DNA of 5,772 bases from GCA-2687515 sp046582475 (GCA_046582475.1 JAYGEH010000481.1:1-5772), one strand, 5' to 3'; shown: positions 1 to 5,772, counted from the first letter of the stretch. Notes: generated by a model not told the origin, from the sequence alone. Translations and numbers: made by a program.

Positions 1-338
1 TTGTAAAACTAATTTCGGACCAATTTTCAGCAACAATGATTCGCCCGGAAGCCATTCCAAGCAAGAATAATTTACCGGTATAACGATCGCGATTCATAAG
101 TTGCGCCACCATGGGGGTGGTCATAGTTTTGCAACAGCATAGGGGGCAAAGCGGACATCATTTTTAGGCACCGTGAGGTCTGCTTTTAGCCATAAGCAGT
201 CATTAAACGCGCGCGACTCGCTTTTTGGGCATGTATCATTGTTCCAATGGCTCTGGCAATTTGATCCGAGAAATTCACCAATTTCGTACTGCGAGATAAT
301 TCCATCCTGTGTTGTTCATGACCGCCGAGATCGGAAAA

Positions 339-367
339 TTGACCGGTTAACCAATCGCCACTAAAGT
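339..367 (+). promoter_or_regulatory. Candidate sigma70-type promoter for the liv operon
   Basis: TTGACC (339-344) matches the -35 consensus at 5 of 6 positions. It is followed by a 17-bp spacer and TAAAGT (362-367), which matches the -10 consensus at 4 of 6. Transcription would start near 374, leaving a leader of about 70 nt before livG at 445. This is the best-spaced pair I found upstream of the operon. Such matches also arise by chance in A+T-rich DNA, so the call rests on position and spacing only. Confidence 0.4.
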
Positions 368-410
368 TTCCATTTATGTTACGCTTTCTCCAAATTTCAA
401 TAACCAATCG
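348..410 (+). repeat. Direct repeat TAACCAATCG, two copies 53 bp apart
   Basis: The 10-mer TAACCAATCG occurs at 348-357 and again, identical, at 401-410. The offset of 53 bp is close to five helical turns, so both copies would face the same side of the helix. The first copy lies inside the spacer of the promoter candidate and overlaps the palindrome GGTTAACC (345-352). The second lies about 30 bp after the predicted transcription start. This arrangement would suit a pair of operator sites, but no regulator gene is present and a chance repeat is possible. Confidence 0.35.
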
Positions 411-444
411 AAGAACCTCAAGCCGAAGCAAAAGCCGATAGAGC

Positions 445-1230
445 ATGATCACCGCTGAAAACGTTGCCTTATATTTTGGCGGACTGAAAGCGGTCGATGG
501 TATCAATATTAAATTCGAAAAAGGTAAGATTACCGGATTGATCGGCCCAAACGGCGCCGGCAAAACCACGCTCTTTAATGTCATCGCCGGGGTATTTGCT
601 CCGACCCGCGGGCGTATCTTGCTCGACGGCGAGGACGTAACCGGCTTGGAACCCTACGAGCTATTTGCAAAAGGGCTGTTGCGAACATTTCAAATCGCTC
701 AAGAATTTTCCTCGCTGACAGTTCGCGAGAATTTAATGATGGTACCCGACGGACAGTCGGGCGAGACTCTTCTCAACGCTTGGTTCCGGCGCCGACAGGT
801 CGCGGGCGAAGAGGAAGCTGTCCGCAGAAAAGCCGATGAAGTCATCGAGTTTCTCAATCTCACTCACCTGGCCGACGAGGCGGCGGGAAATTTGTCCGGC
901 GGGCAAAAAAAGCTGTTGGAGCTGGGCCGCACGATGATGGTTGACGCCAAAGTCGTGCTGCTCGACGAGGTTGGTGCGGGGGTCAACCGGACGCTGCTCA
1001 ACGAAATTGGCGAGGCCATTCAGCGCCTCAACCGCGAACGCGGATACACGTTCTGCATGATCGAGCACAATATGGAATTCATCTCGAAGTTATGTGAACC
1101 GGTGATCGTGATGGCCGAGGGAAATGTGCTGACCCAGGGCACGGCGGACGAGGTAATGGCGAATGACCGAGTCATCGAAGCCTATCTCGGCAGCACCCAC
1201 AAACATGTTGGGGAGGTGGCCACCAGGTGA
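445..1230 (+). CDS. livG: Branched-chain amino acid-type ABC transporter ATPase LivG
   Basis: This is one of the two cytoplasmic ATPases of a Liv-type importer; it hydrolyses ATP to drive uptake through LivH-LivM. The 261-residue length fits the family (about 255). The N-terminus (FGGLKAVDG at 11-19) is typical of LivG and supports the ATG at 445, although the ribosome binding site is weak (GATAGAG, 437-443). Visible motifs are Walker A GPNGAGKTT (34-42), Q-loop Gln83 in RTFQIA, signature LSGGQ (150-154), Walker B VLLDE (171-175) and switch His208 in MIEHN. An oddity is that the Pro which usually follows the Walker B Glu is Val176, and the D-loop reads GAGVNR. All catalytic residues are intact, so the protein should be active. 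It opens the operon, and its stop overlaps the livF start by 4 nt (GTGA), implying translational coupling. Family assignment is secure; the transported substrate is unknown. Confidence 0.95.
   Translation: MITAENVALYFGGLKAVDGINIKFEKGKITGLIGPNGAGKTTLFNVIAGVFAPTRGRILLDGEDVTGLEPYELFAKGLLRTFQIAQEFSSLTVRENLMMVPDGQSGETLLNAWFRRRQVAGEEEAVRRKADEVIEFLNLTHLADEAAGNLSGGQKKLLELGRTMMVDAKVVLLDEVGAGVNRTLLNEIGEAIQRLNRERGYTFCMIEHNMEFISKLCEPVIVMAEGNVLTQGTADEVMANDRVIEAYLGSTHKHVGEVATR
1212..1218 (+). promoter_or_regulatory. Ribosome binding site that fixes the livF start
   Basis: GGAGGTG (1212-1218) lies within the last codons of livG, 8 nt before the GTG at 1227. This spacing favours the GTG over the in-frame ATG at 1251, which has no comparable motif in front of it. 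Confidence 0.75.
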
Positions 1231-1931
1231 GTTATCTGAGCGGACAAAACATGTACGGCGGCTATGGCGGCGCGGATATCTTGCGCGGCTGCACCATCTC
1301 CGTGGACAAAGGCGAGGTCGCCGTGGTCGTCGGGCCCAACGGCGCGGGAAAATCCACCGTCATGAAAGCCTTGTCCGGCATGCTTTCCCTACGAGAAGGC
1401 AAGGTTACCCTGGCGGACACCGACATCGGCGCGCTCGCCCCCCAGGACCGGGTAAAAAAAGGCATGGCCTTCGTTCCCCAGATCAACAATGTCTTCGCCG
1501 GCCTGACGGTGGAGGAAAATCTCGAGATGGGTGCCTATCTGCGCTTCGCGGGCATTGAGGAATCCAAGGACAGGGTGTTCGAGCTGTTTCCCGCGCTCAA
1601 GGATAAACGCCGTCAATTGACGGCTGAGCTCTCGGGGGGCCAGCGCCAACAGGTCGCCATTGGCCGGGCCTTGATGACCGACCCGACTGTCCTCATGCTG
1701 GATGAGCCGACCGCCGGCGTGTCGCCGATCGTCATGGATGAGCTGTTCGAGCGCATTCTTGAGATCCGGGATACCGGCATGGCCGTACTAATTGTTGAAC
1801 AGAACGCCCGCCAGGCGCTGGCTATCGCGGACAAGGGATTTGTAATGGTTAACGGCGAGAACCGCTTTGTCGATACGGGCCCGGCATTGCTGGAAAATCC
1901 CGAAGTCCGGCGCTCATTTTTAGGCGGATGA
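1227..1931 (+). CDS. livF: Branched-chain amino acid-type ABC transporter ATPase LivF
   Basis: This is the second ATPase of the importer, expected to pair with LivG on the cytoplasmic face of LivH-LivM. Its 234 residues match the usual LivF length. Motifs seen are Walker A GPNGAGKST (36-44), Q-loop Gln85 in VPQ, signature LSGGQ (135-139), Walker B VLMLDEP (155-161) and VEQNA (190-194). Gln192 in that last motif takes the place of the usual switch histidine; VEQNA is a known hallmark of LivF and not a defect. The start is GTG at 1227, overlapping the livG stop as GTGA and preceded by GGAGGTG. An in-frame ATG at 1251 would shorten the protein by 8 residues but lacks a ribosome binding site. The gene ends 6 nt before livH. 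Family assignment is secure. Confidence 0.95.
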   Translation: MSYLSGQNMYGGYGGADILRGCTISVDKGEVAVVVGPNGAGKSTVMKALSGMLSLREGKVTLADTDIGALAPQDRVKKGMAFVPQINNVFAGLTVEENLEMGAYLRFAGIEESKDRVFELFPALKDKRRQLTAELSGGQRQQVAIGRALMTDPTVLMLDEPTAGVSPIVMDELFERILEIRDTGMAVLIVEQNARQALAIADKGFVMVNGENRFVDTGPALLENPEVRRSFLGG

Positions 1932-1937
1932 GACGCC

Positions 1938-2951
1938 ATGATCGATCTCCTCAACGCTCTTGTCCTGATATCCAACTTTGTCATTGTGCCGGCGCTCGCC
2001 TACGGCTCCCAGCTCGCCCTCGGGGCGCTTGGCATAACCCTAGTCTACGCCACCCTGCGCTTCGCCAATTTTGCCCATGGCGACATGATGGCGTTTGGCA
2101 CCATGGCCACGGTTCTGCTGACCTGGTGGTTGCAGTCCCTGGGCATCGGTTTGGGGCCGCTGCCGACGGCGTTGCTGGCACTGCCATTGGCCATTGCGAT
2201 TGCGGTTGCGGCGACATTGTTCACCGATCGCCTGGTATATCGGTTCTACCGGGCCAAGCGCAGCTCTCCGGCTATTTTTGTCATCGCCTCGATTGGGGTG
2301 ATGTTCATGATGAATGGGATCGTCCGCTTCATCATCGGTCCCGACGACCAATCCTTCGCCGACGGTGAGCGTTTTATCATCAAGGCCCGCACGTTCAAGC
2401 AGATGACCGGTCTGAACGAAGGGCTCACCATCAAGGTAAGCCAGGCATTGAGCGTCGTGGTGGCGGTCATCCTGGGGGCCGCTTTGTTCTGGTTTCTGCA
2501 GAAAACGCGGACCGGCAAGGCGATGCGCGCCTATTCGGACAACGAGGATCTGGCGCTGCTGTCGGGCATTGATCCGGAACGCGTCGTGGTGATTGCCTGG
2601 GTTTTAACGGCGGCGCTGGCGACCATTGCCGGCACCCTTTACGGCCTCGACAAAAGCTTTAAACCCTTCACCTATTTCCAGCTCCTATTACCATTCTTCG
2701 CCGCCGCCATTGTCGGCGGGATCGGCAATCCGATGGGCGCCATTCTGGGCGGCTTCTTGATCGCCTTTTCGGAAATCACCGTCACCTACGCCTACCGGAA
2801 ATTTTTCGGCTATCTTCTGCCCGGCGACCATACGCCCGAGGGATTGATTCAGCTTCTGTCCACCGATTACAAGTTCGCCGTTTCCTTCTTCATTCTTGTG
2901 CTTGTGCTGCTCATCCGGCCGACCGGCATATTGAGGGGGCGGAATTTATGA
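1938..2951 (+). CDS. livH: Branched-chain amino acid-type ABC transporter permease LivH
   Basis: This inner-membrane permease forms half of the translocation channel with LivM. At 337 residues it is somewhat longer than compact LivH proteins (about 290-310). Hydrophobic segments suggest about eight membrane spans, roughly at 12-34, 50-67, 76-98, 111-133, 168-188, 214-236, 246-283 (probably two) and 311-327. The family motif RFANFAHGDMMAFGT is at 41-55. The cytoplasmic coupling loop that contacts the ATPases (GKAMRAYSDNEDLALLSGID) spans 193-212, and the C-terminus ends in the typical LLIRPTGIL (324-332). The extra length lies largely in a polar stretch before the last span (about 286-310). The start ATG lies 6 nt after the livF stop with only a weak ribosome binding site (GGA at 1926-1928), so translation probably depends on coupling to livF. 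Its stop overlaps the livM start as ATGA. Confidence 0.94.
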   Translation: MIDLLNALVLISNFVIVPALAYGSQLALGALGITLVYATLRFANFAHGDMMAFGTMATVLLTWWLQSLGIGLGPLPTALLALPLAIAIAVAATLFTDRLVYRFYRAKRSSPAIFVIASIGVMFMMNGIVRFIIGPDDQSFADGERFIIKARTFKQMTGLNEGLTIKVSQALSVVVAVILGAALFWFLQKTRTGKAMRAYSDNEDLALLSGIDPERVVVIAWVLTAALATIAGTLYGLDKSFKPFTYFQLLLPFFAAAIVGGIGNPMGAILGGFLIAFSEITVTYAYRKFFGYLLPGDHTPEGLIQLLSTDYKFAVSFFILVLVLLIRPTGILRGRNL

Positions 2952-4327
2952 GCAACGCCCGCCGCGCAACCCTTGCCTTCACTATCATGGGCCTCTTGCT
3001 GGTCACCGTCGGCGTGACCCAGTCCCCGTCGGTCGCCCTCGCCATCTTCAATCTTTGCCTCATTTCGGCGGTCATGTCCTTGGGCGTCAACATCCAGTGG
3101 GGGTATGCCGGGCTGTTCAACGTGGGCACCATGGGATTTGCCGCGCTGGGCGGCGTGGCGGGGGTTTTGGTGTCGGCGCCGCCGGTCGCCGAAGCCTGGT
3201 CGGCGGGCGGGACGAACCTGTTCCTGGCCGCCCTGGTTCTGCTCATCACCATCGCCGCCGCGGTCCTGGTCCATAAAAATCTTCCCAAGAGCCCGGTCCG
3301 CGCCGCGCTCATGGCCATCGTCATATTGTTGGGCATTTGGGCGATGCGCGCCTTTTCCGATACGGCGATCGCCGACATCGAGGCGGTCAATCCGGCGGTC
3401 ACCGGTTACCTCGGCGGATTGGGCCTGCCCATTCTGGTCTCCTGGATTGCTGGCGGCCTTTTCGCGGCGGGCGCCGCCTGGCTGGTCGGCAAGATATCAC
3501 TGGGCCTCAGGTCGGATTACCTGGCCATCGCCACCCTCGGCATCTCGGAGATCATTATCGCGCTGTTGAAAAATGAGGACTGGCTCACTCGCGGGGTCAA
3601 GAATGTGACCGGCCTGCCCCGCCCGGCGCCTTACGAGCTCGACCTGCAGCAAACGGATTGGTTTATCCAGGCGGCCACCTGGCTCAACTCGGCCTCGCTT
3701 GACGCGGTATCGGCAGGCGAACGGCCGGCGATGCTTAGGCAACTTGTCATTGATTATTCCAGTCTGTTCGTCAAGATTACCTATGCGGGTCTGTTCACGG
3801 CCGTCCTTCTCATTATTCTCGGCCTCAGTGTCAGGGCCCTTAATTCACCCTGGGGCCGGATGATGCGCGCCATCCGCGACAATGAATCCACCGCCAATGC
3901 GATGGGCAAAAACGTCACCGGAAGGCACCTGCAGGTGTTCGTCCTCGGCTCCGCCGTGGTCGGTATCGCCGGCGCCATGCTGGTTTCACTCGACGGACAA
4001 TTTACGCCCGGCAGTTATCAGCCGCTGCGCTTTACTTTTCTCATATGGGTTATGGTGATCGTCGGCGGATCGGGCAATAATTTGGGCGCCGTGCTCGGCG
4101 GATTTGTTATTTGGTTTGCCTGGATCGAGGCGGAACCCGTTGGCGTCTGGATGATCGACAACGCCACAAGCTGGCTCGGCGAGGACAATACGGTCCGCCA
4201 GCATCTCATGGAAACGGCGCAGCATATGCGAGCCTTTGTGATGGGTCTGGTGCTGCTCATCATGTTGCGGTTCAACCCTGGCGGCATTTTGCCCGAAGTC
4301 CATAAAAACAGTGGGAGAGGTAAATGA
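2948..4327 (+). CDS. livM: Branched-chain amino acid-type ABC transporter permease LivM
   Basis: This is the partner permease of LivH in the inner membrane. Family landmarks are GYAGLFNVGTMGFAALGG (52-69), LRSDYLAIATLGISEII (187-203), the coupling loop PWGRMMRAIRDNESTANAMG (301-320), the VGGSGNNLGAVLGG segment (372-385) and the C-terminal RFNPGGILPE (441-450). At 459 residues it is long for LivM (E. coli about 425, many homologues 300-350). Two regions account for this: about 85-145, which carries two additional hydrophobic segments (about 91-108 and 116-134), and a polar stretch at about 222-270 before the span at 276-294. The ATG at 2948 overlaps the livH stop and follows GAGGGGG (2933-2939) at 8 nt, which supports this start. 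The reading frame is unbroken, and the conserved blocks are in the usual order. The next gene is 132 nt away, so livM ends the tightly coupled part of the operon. Confidence 0.94.
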   Translation: MSNARRATLAFTIMGLLLVTVGVTQSPSVALAIFNLCLISAVMSLGVNIQWGYAGLFNVGTMGFAALGGVAGVLVSAPPVAEAWSAGGTNLFLAALVLLITIAAAVLVHKNLPKSPVRAALMAIVILLGIWAMRAFSDTAIADIEAVNPAVTGYLGGLGLPILVSWIAGGLFAAGAAWLVGKISLGLRSDYLAIATLGISEIIIALLKNEDWLTRGVKNVTGLPRPAPYELDLQQTDWFIQAATWLNSASLDAVSAGERPAMLRQLVIDYSSLFVKITYAGLFTAVLLIILGLSVRALNSPWGRMMRAIRDNESTANAMGKNVTGRHLQVFVLGSAVVGIAGAMLVSLDGQFTPGSYQPLRFTFLIWVMVIVGGSGNNLGAVLGGFVIWFAWIEAEPVGVWMIDNATSWLGEDNTVRQHLMETAQHMRAFVMGLVLLIMLRFNPGGILPEVHKNSGRGK

Positions 4328-4412
4328 GAGGTCGCGACCACCGCGGAGATCGCCTAATATGAGTCAAATGGTGAAAGCGATACTGACGTCATAAAAAATT
4401 CCAGGACACTAT

Positions 4413-4441
4413 GTTCAATATGAACGGTTCGCAACGAACCG
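4413..4441. repeat. Tandem dyads GTTC-N5-GAAC upstream of the binding-protein gene
   Basis: Two inverted repeats stand side by side: GTTCAATATGAAC (4413-4425) and CGGTTCGCAACGAACCG (4425-4441). Both contain GTTC-N5-GAAC, with copies starting at 4413 and 4427, a 14-bp period. The second forms a perfect 7-bp stem with a 3-nt loop as RNA. They end 6 nt before the AAGGAGG ribosome binding site of the binding-protein gene. They could be protein-binding half-sites or an mRNA-stabilising or translation-controlling hairpin; the sequence alone does not decide. Confidence 0.5.
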
Positions 4442-4447
4442 ATGACC

Positions 4448-4454
4448 AAGGAGG
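4448..4454 (+). promoter_or_regulatory. Strong ribosome binding site deciding the binding-protein start
   Basis: AAGGAGG (4448-4454) is a near-perfect Shine-Dalgarno sequence placed 5 nt before the ATG at 4460. It lies downstream of the in-frame ATG at 4442, which therefore cannot use it. This makes 4460 the likely start. Confidence 0.85.
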
Positions 4455-4459
4455 AAGTC

Positions 4460-5650
4460 ATGAAAATATTGCTGTTAGTATCGGCGATGATTCTCGCCGC
4501 GACGGGTTATTCTCTGGCCGCCGGCCATGCCATCAAGATCGGCGTGATTTTCGGCTTTACGGGTCCCATCGAATCGATGACGCCGGACATGGCCAAGGCC
4601 AGCGAGCTGGCCTTCAAGGAGGCGTCCGATTCCGGCTTGCTGCTTGGCGGTAGGAAGATCGTGCCGGTTCGCGCCGATTCTACCTGCATCGATTCCGCCG
4701 CCGCCACCGCCGCCGCCGAGCGTTTGATCACGTCTGATAAAGTAGCGGCCATCGTCGGCGCGGACTGCTCGGGCGTGACAACCGCCGTCGCCAACAATGT
4801 AGCGGTCCCCAACGGCGTGGTAATGGTTTCGCCGTCGGCGACCTCGCCCGGCTTGTCGACCATCAAGGACAAGGGCTATTTCTTCCGCACCGCGCCGAGT
4901 GACGCCCGTCAGGGCAAAGTCCTGGCTAGCGTGCTGAAGAGCAGGGGAATCAGGGAAGTTGCCATCACCTATACCAACAACGACTACGGCAAAGGTCTCG
5001 CCCAGTCTTTCGGTGATGCATTCAAAATGTCCGGCGGCAAGGTCACAATCTCGGCCGCCCATGAAGACGGCAAATCCGATTATTCGGCCGAGGTCGGCGC
5101 GCTTTCGGCGACCGGTTCCAAGCATCTGGTGGTGTTCGGCTACGTGGATCAGGGCGGCAAGGGAATTATCCAGGCGTCCCTGGACTCCGGCGCCTTCGAT
5201 AAATTCGTGCTGGCCGACGGGATGATCGGCGACACACTGCTCAAGGCGATGGGCAAGGATCTGACCGGCACCGTCGGCACCGTGCCCGGCGGCGCGTCCA
5301 AAGGCGCCTTAAGTTTTAGAGAAATGGCGGGCAAAGCCGGAATCAAGATAGGCGGACCGTTTACCGGCGAAGCCTATGATGCCGCGTCCTTGCTCATCCT
5401 GGCCATTCAGGCGGCCGGCTCGGCAGATCGTTCCGCTCTGCAGAAGCAAATGATGTCGGTGGCCAATGCGCCGGGAGTCAAGATCATGCCTGGCGAGCTG
5501 GCGAAAGGGCTGAAAGTTCTGAAGGATGGCGGCGACATCGACTATGTGGGCGCCACCAACGTGGAGTTCAACGATGTCGGCGAAGTGTTCGGCTCGTTCA
5601 AAGAATTGGAGATCAAAGGCGGCAAATTCGTGACGGTTAAAATCCATTAG
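4460..5650 (+). CDS. LivJ/LivK-like periplasmic substrate-binding protein of the ABC importer
   Basis: This exported protein should bind the ligand in the periplasm and hand it to LivH-LivM. From the ATG at 4460 it has 396 residues, a usual size for the type I binding-protein fold. A signal peptide is evident: Lys2, a hydrophobic core at 3-15 and a likely cut after SLA (18-20). The mature chain opens with IKIGVIFGFTGPI (25-37), typical of the family. Cys76 (DSTCID) and Cys103 (ADCSG) align by context with the disulphide pair of E. coli LivJ, and SPSATSPG (124-131) matches the ligand-contact loop. FFRTAPSDARQG (141-152), NNDYGKGLAQSF (173-184) and GEAYDAASLL (303-312) are further family landmarks. 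An in-frame ATG at 4442 would add MTKEEV ahead of the signal sequence, but the ribosome binding site excludes it. Residues 80-87 (AAATAAAE) are coded by a near-perfect GCC run. The substrate could be Leu/Ile/Val or another ligand of this broad family. A terminator-like hairpin follows. Confidence 0.94.
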   Translation: MKILLLVSAMILAATGYSLAAGHAIKIGVIFGFTGPIESMTPDMAKASELAFKEASDSGLLLGGRKIVPVRADSTCIDSAAATAAAERLITSDKVAAIVGADCSGVTTAVANNVAVPNGVVMVSPSATSPGLSTIKDKGYFFRTAPSDARQGKVLASVLKSRGIREVAITYTNNDYGKGLAQSFGDAFKMSGGKVTISAAHEDGKSDYSAEVGALSATGSKHLVVFGYVDQGGKGIIQASLDSGAFDKFVLADGMIGDTLLKAMGKDLTGTVGTVPGGASKGALSFREMAGKAGIKIGGPFTGEAYDAASLLILAIQAAGSADRSALQKQMMSVANAPGVKIMPGELAKGLKVLKDGGDIDYVGATNVEFNDVGEVFGSFKELEIKGGKFVTVKIH

Positions 5651-5668
5651 GCCTCTTTGAGCCTATTC

Positions 5669-5710
5669 AACAACAGCCGGGTCGCTGGAGTCAGTCACCC
5701 GGCTGTTGTT
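5669..5710 (+). terminator. Probable intrinsic terminator of the liv operon
   Basis: A perfect 14-bp stem pairs 5669-5682 (AACAACAGCCGGGT) with 5697-5710 (ACCCGGCTGTTGTT). The 14-nt loop can itself pair further (CTG 5685-5687 with CAG 5692-5694). It starts 18 nt after the binding-protein stop. The 3' arm ends in a U-rich TGTTGTTAT and not a clean U-run, so termination may be partial or factor-assisted. Position and stem quality make this the likely end of the operon transcript. Confidence 0.75.
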
Positions 5711-5748
5711 ATGCCGCAGGCCAGAAGGCCCGCTTTGATGGGTATTCC

Positions 5749-5753
5749 GGAGG
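5749..5753 (+). promoter_or_regulatory. Ribosome binding site of the next gene
   Basis: GGAGG (5749-5753) lies 5 nt before the ATG at 5759 and selects it over in-frame ATGs at 5711 and 5738, neither of which has a comparable motif. Confidence 0.6.
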
Positions 5754-5758
5754 ATCAA

Positions 5759-5772
5759 ATGTTGATCAACCT
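5759..5772 (+). CDS. Start of a downstream gene, cut by the window end
   Basis: Only the first codons are present (M-L-I-N, then a partial codon), so no function can be given. The call rests on the well-placed GGAGG and the location just after the operon terminator. No promoter is evident in the 48 bases between the terminator and this ATG, so the gene may depend on read-through or on a promoter overlapping the hairpin. In-frame ATGs at 5711 and 5738 are alternative starts. The ATG sits in the centre of the inverted repeat GATCAA-ATG-TTGATC (5753-5767). Confidence 0.5.

Larger units (their letters stand above)
1..444. other. A+T-rich upstream region without a supported gene
   Basis: This stretch is clearly richer in A and T than the operon that follows. 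It has no reading frame with both a convincing ribosome binding site and a recognisable protein. Short perfect palindromes are visible: TACCGGTA (73-80), ATCGCGAT (86-93) and GGTTAACC (345-352). There is also a small hairpin, CCACC/GGTGG, at 106-120. A promoter candidate and a direct repeat lie in the last 110 bases and are listed separately. The first 124 bases could contain the end of a neighbouring gene on either strand, but several short frames are open there and none can be chosen. The region most likely holds the control sequences of the liv operon. Confidence 0.6.
4328..4459. promoter_or_regulatory. livM to binding-protein intergenic region with several palindromes
   Basis: This 132-nt gap is the only sizeable break in the operon. 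It contains the perfect palindromes GGTCGCGACC (4330-4339) and TGACGTCA (4384-4391), then the tandem dyads at 4413-4441. A possible promoter, CTGACG (4383-4388) with an 18-bp spacer to CACTAT (4407-4412), is too weak to call. No U-tract follows any hairpin, so a classical terminator is not seen. A plausible role is to set binding-protein expression apart from that of the membrane components, which are usually needed in smaller amounts. That role is inference. Confidence 0.45.

Noticed and set aside
3..83. Plus-strand open stretch ending in TAA at 81-83, possibly the tail of an upstream gene
   Set aside because: It is only 26 codons, without recognisable residues, and competes with open frames on the other strand; it cannot be supported without upstream sequence.
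173..364. 63-codon plus-strand frame with GTG start upstream of livG
   Set aside because: No ribosome binding site, no recognisable domain, and it runs across the candidate promoter and the first direct-repeat copy. It looks like chance in A+T-rich DNA.
186..584. 132-codon minus-strand frame overlapping the start of livG
   Set aside because: About a third lies antisense to clear LivG coding sequence including Walker A. The remainder has no start signal and resembles no family I recognise.
1788..1808. LivF lacks the switch-region histidine (VEQNA)
   Set aside because: Gln at this site is the normal form in LivF proteins, so it is neither a mutation nor a novelty.
4330..4441. Terminator between livM and the binding-protein gene
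   Set aside because: Palindromes are present, but none is followed by a U-tract, and the gene order argues for continued transcription.
4411..4653. 80-codon frame starting at ATG 4411, considered as a leader peptide
   Set aside because: It overlaps the binding-protein gene in another frame for nearly 200 nt, has only a poorly placed AGGA before it and shows no run of amino acid codons typical of an attenuator.
4695..4718. Near-perfect CCG/GCC trinucleotide run in the binding-protein gene
   Set aside because: It encodes AAATAAAE in an alanine-rich helix and fits G+C-rich codon use; too short and interrupted to suggest phase variation.

Overview
The window carries one complete five-gene operon for a high-affinity, periplasmic-binding-protein-dependent ABC importer of the branched-chain amino acid type (the Liv or HAAT family). 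All genes are on the + strand, in the order ATPase livG, ATPase livF, permease livH, permease livM, substrate-binding protein. The G+C-rich coding DNA, heavy use of GCC/GGC/CGC codons, GTG start and Shine-Dalgarno motifs, and protein sequences that look closest to alphaproteobacterial Liv paralogues suggest a Gram-negative alphaproteobacterium. That placement is inference; no marker gene is present.

Layout. Positions 1-444 are visibly more A+T-rich than the rest and hold no gene I can support. Near its 3' end is a sigma70-like promoter candidate (TTGACC, 17 bp, TAAAGT) and a 10-bp direct repeat whose copies lie 53 bp apart, one inside the promoter spacer. From 445 to 4327 the four membrane-complex genes are packed tightly: livG and livF overlap by 4 nt (GTGA), livF and livH are 6 nt apart, and livH and livM overlap by 4 nt (ATGA). 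This implies one transcript with translational coupling. A 132-nt gap follows (4328-4459). It contains several palindromes, notably two tandem copies of GTTC-N5-GAAC just upstream of a strong Shine-Dalgarno for the binding-protein gene (4460-5650). A long perfect hairpin at 5669-5710 probably ends the transcript. At 5759 the first codons of another gene begin behind a good Shine-Dalgarno and run off the window.

How the parts work together. The exported binding protein should capture the ligand in the periplasm and deliver it to a LivH-LivM transmembrane heterodimer, while a LivG-LivF heterodimer binds and hydrolyses ATP on the cytoplasmic side. Family membership is clear for all five genes. 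The actual substrate (Leu/Ile/Val, another amino acid, or a non-amino-acid ligand such as an amide or urea) cannot be read from the sequence. I see no sign of a new defence, mobile or biosynthetic system. The observations worth a second look are regulatory (repeats and dyads) or family variants (a changed Walker B/D-loop segment in LivG, extra segments in LivM).
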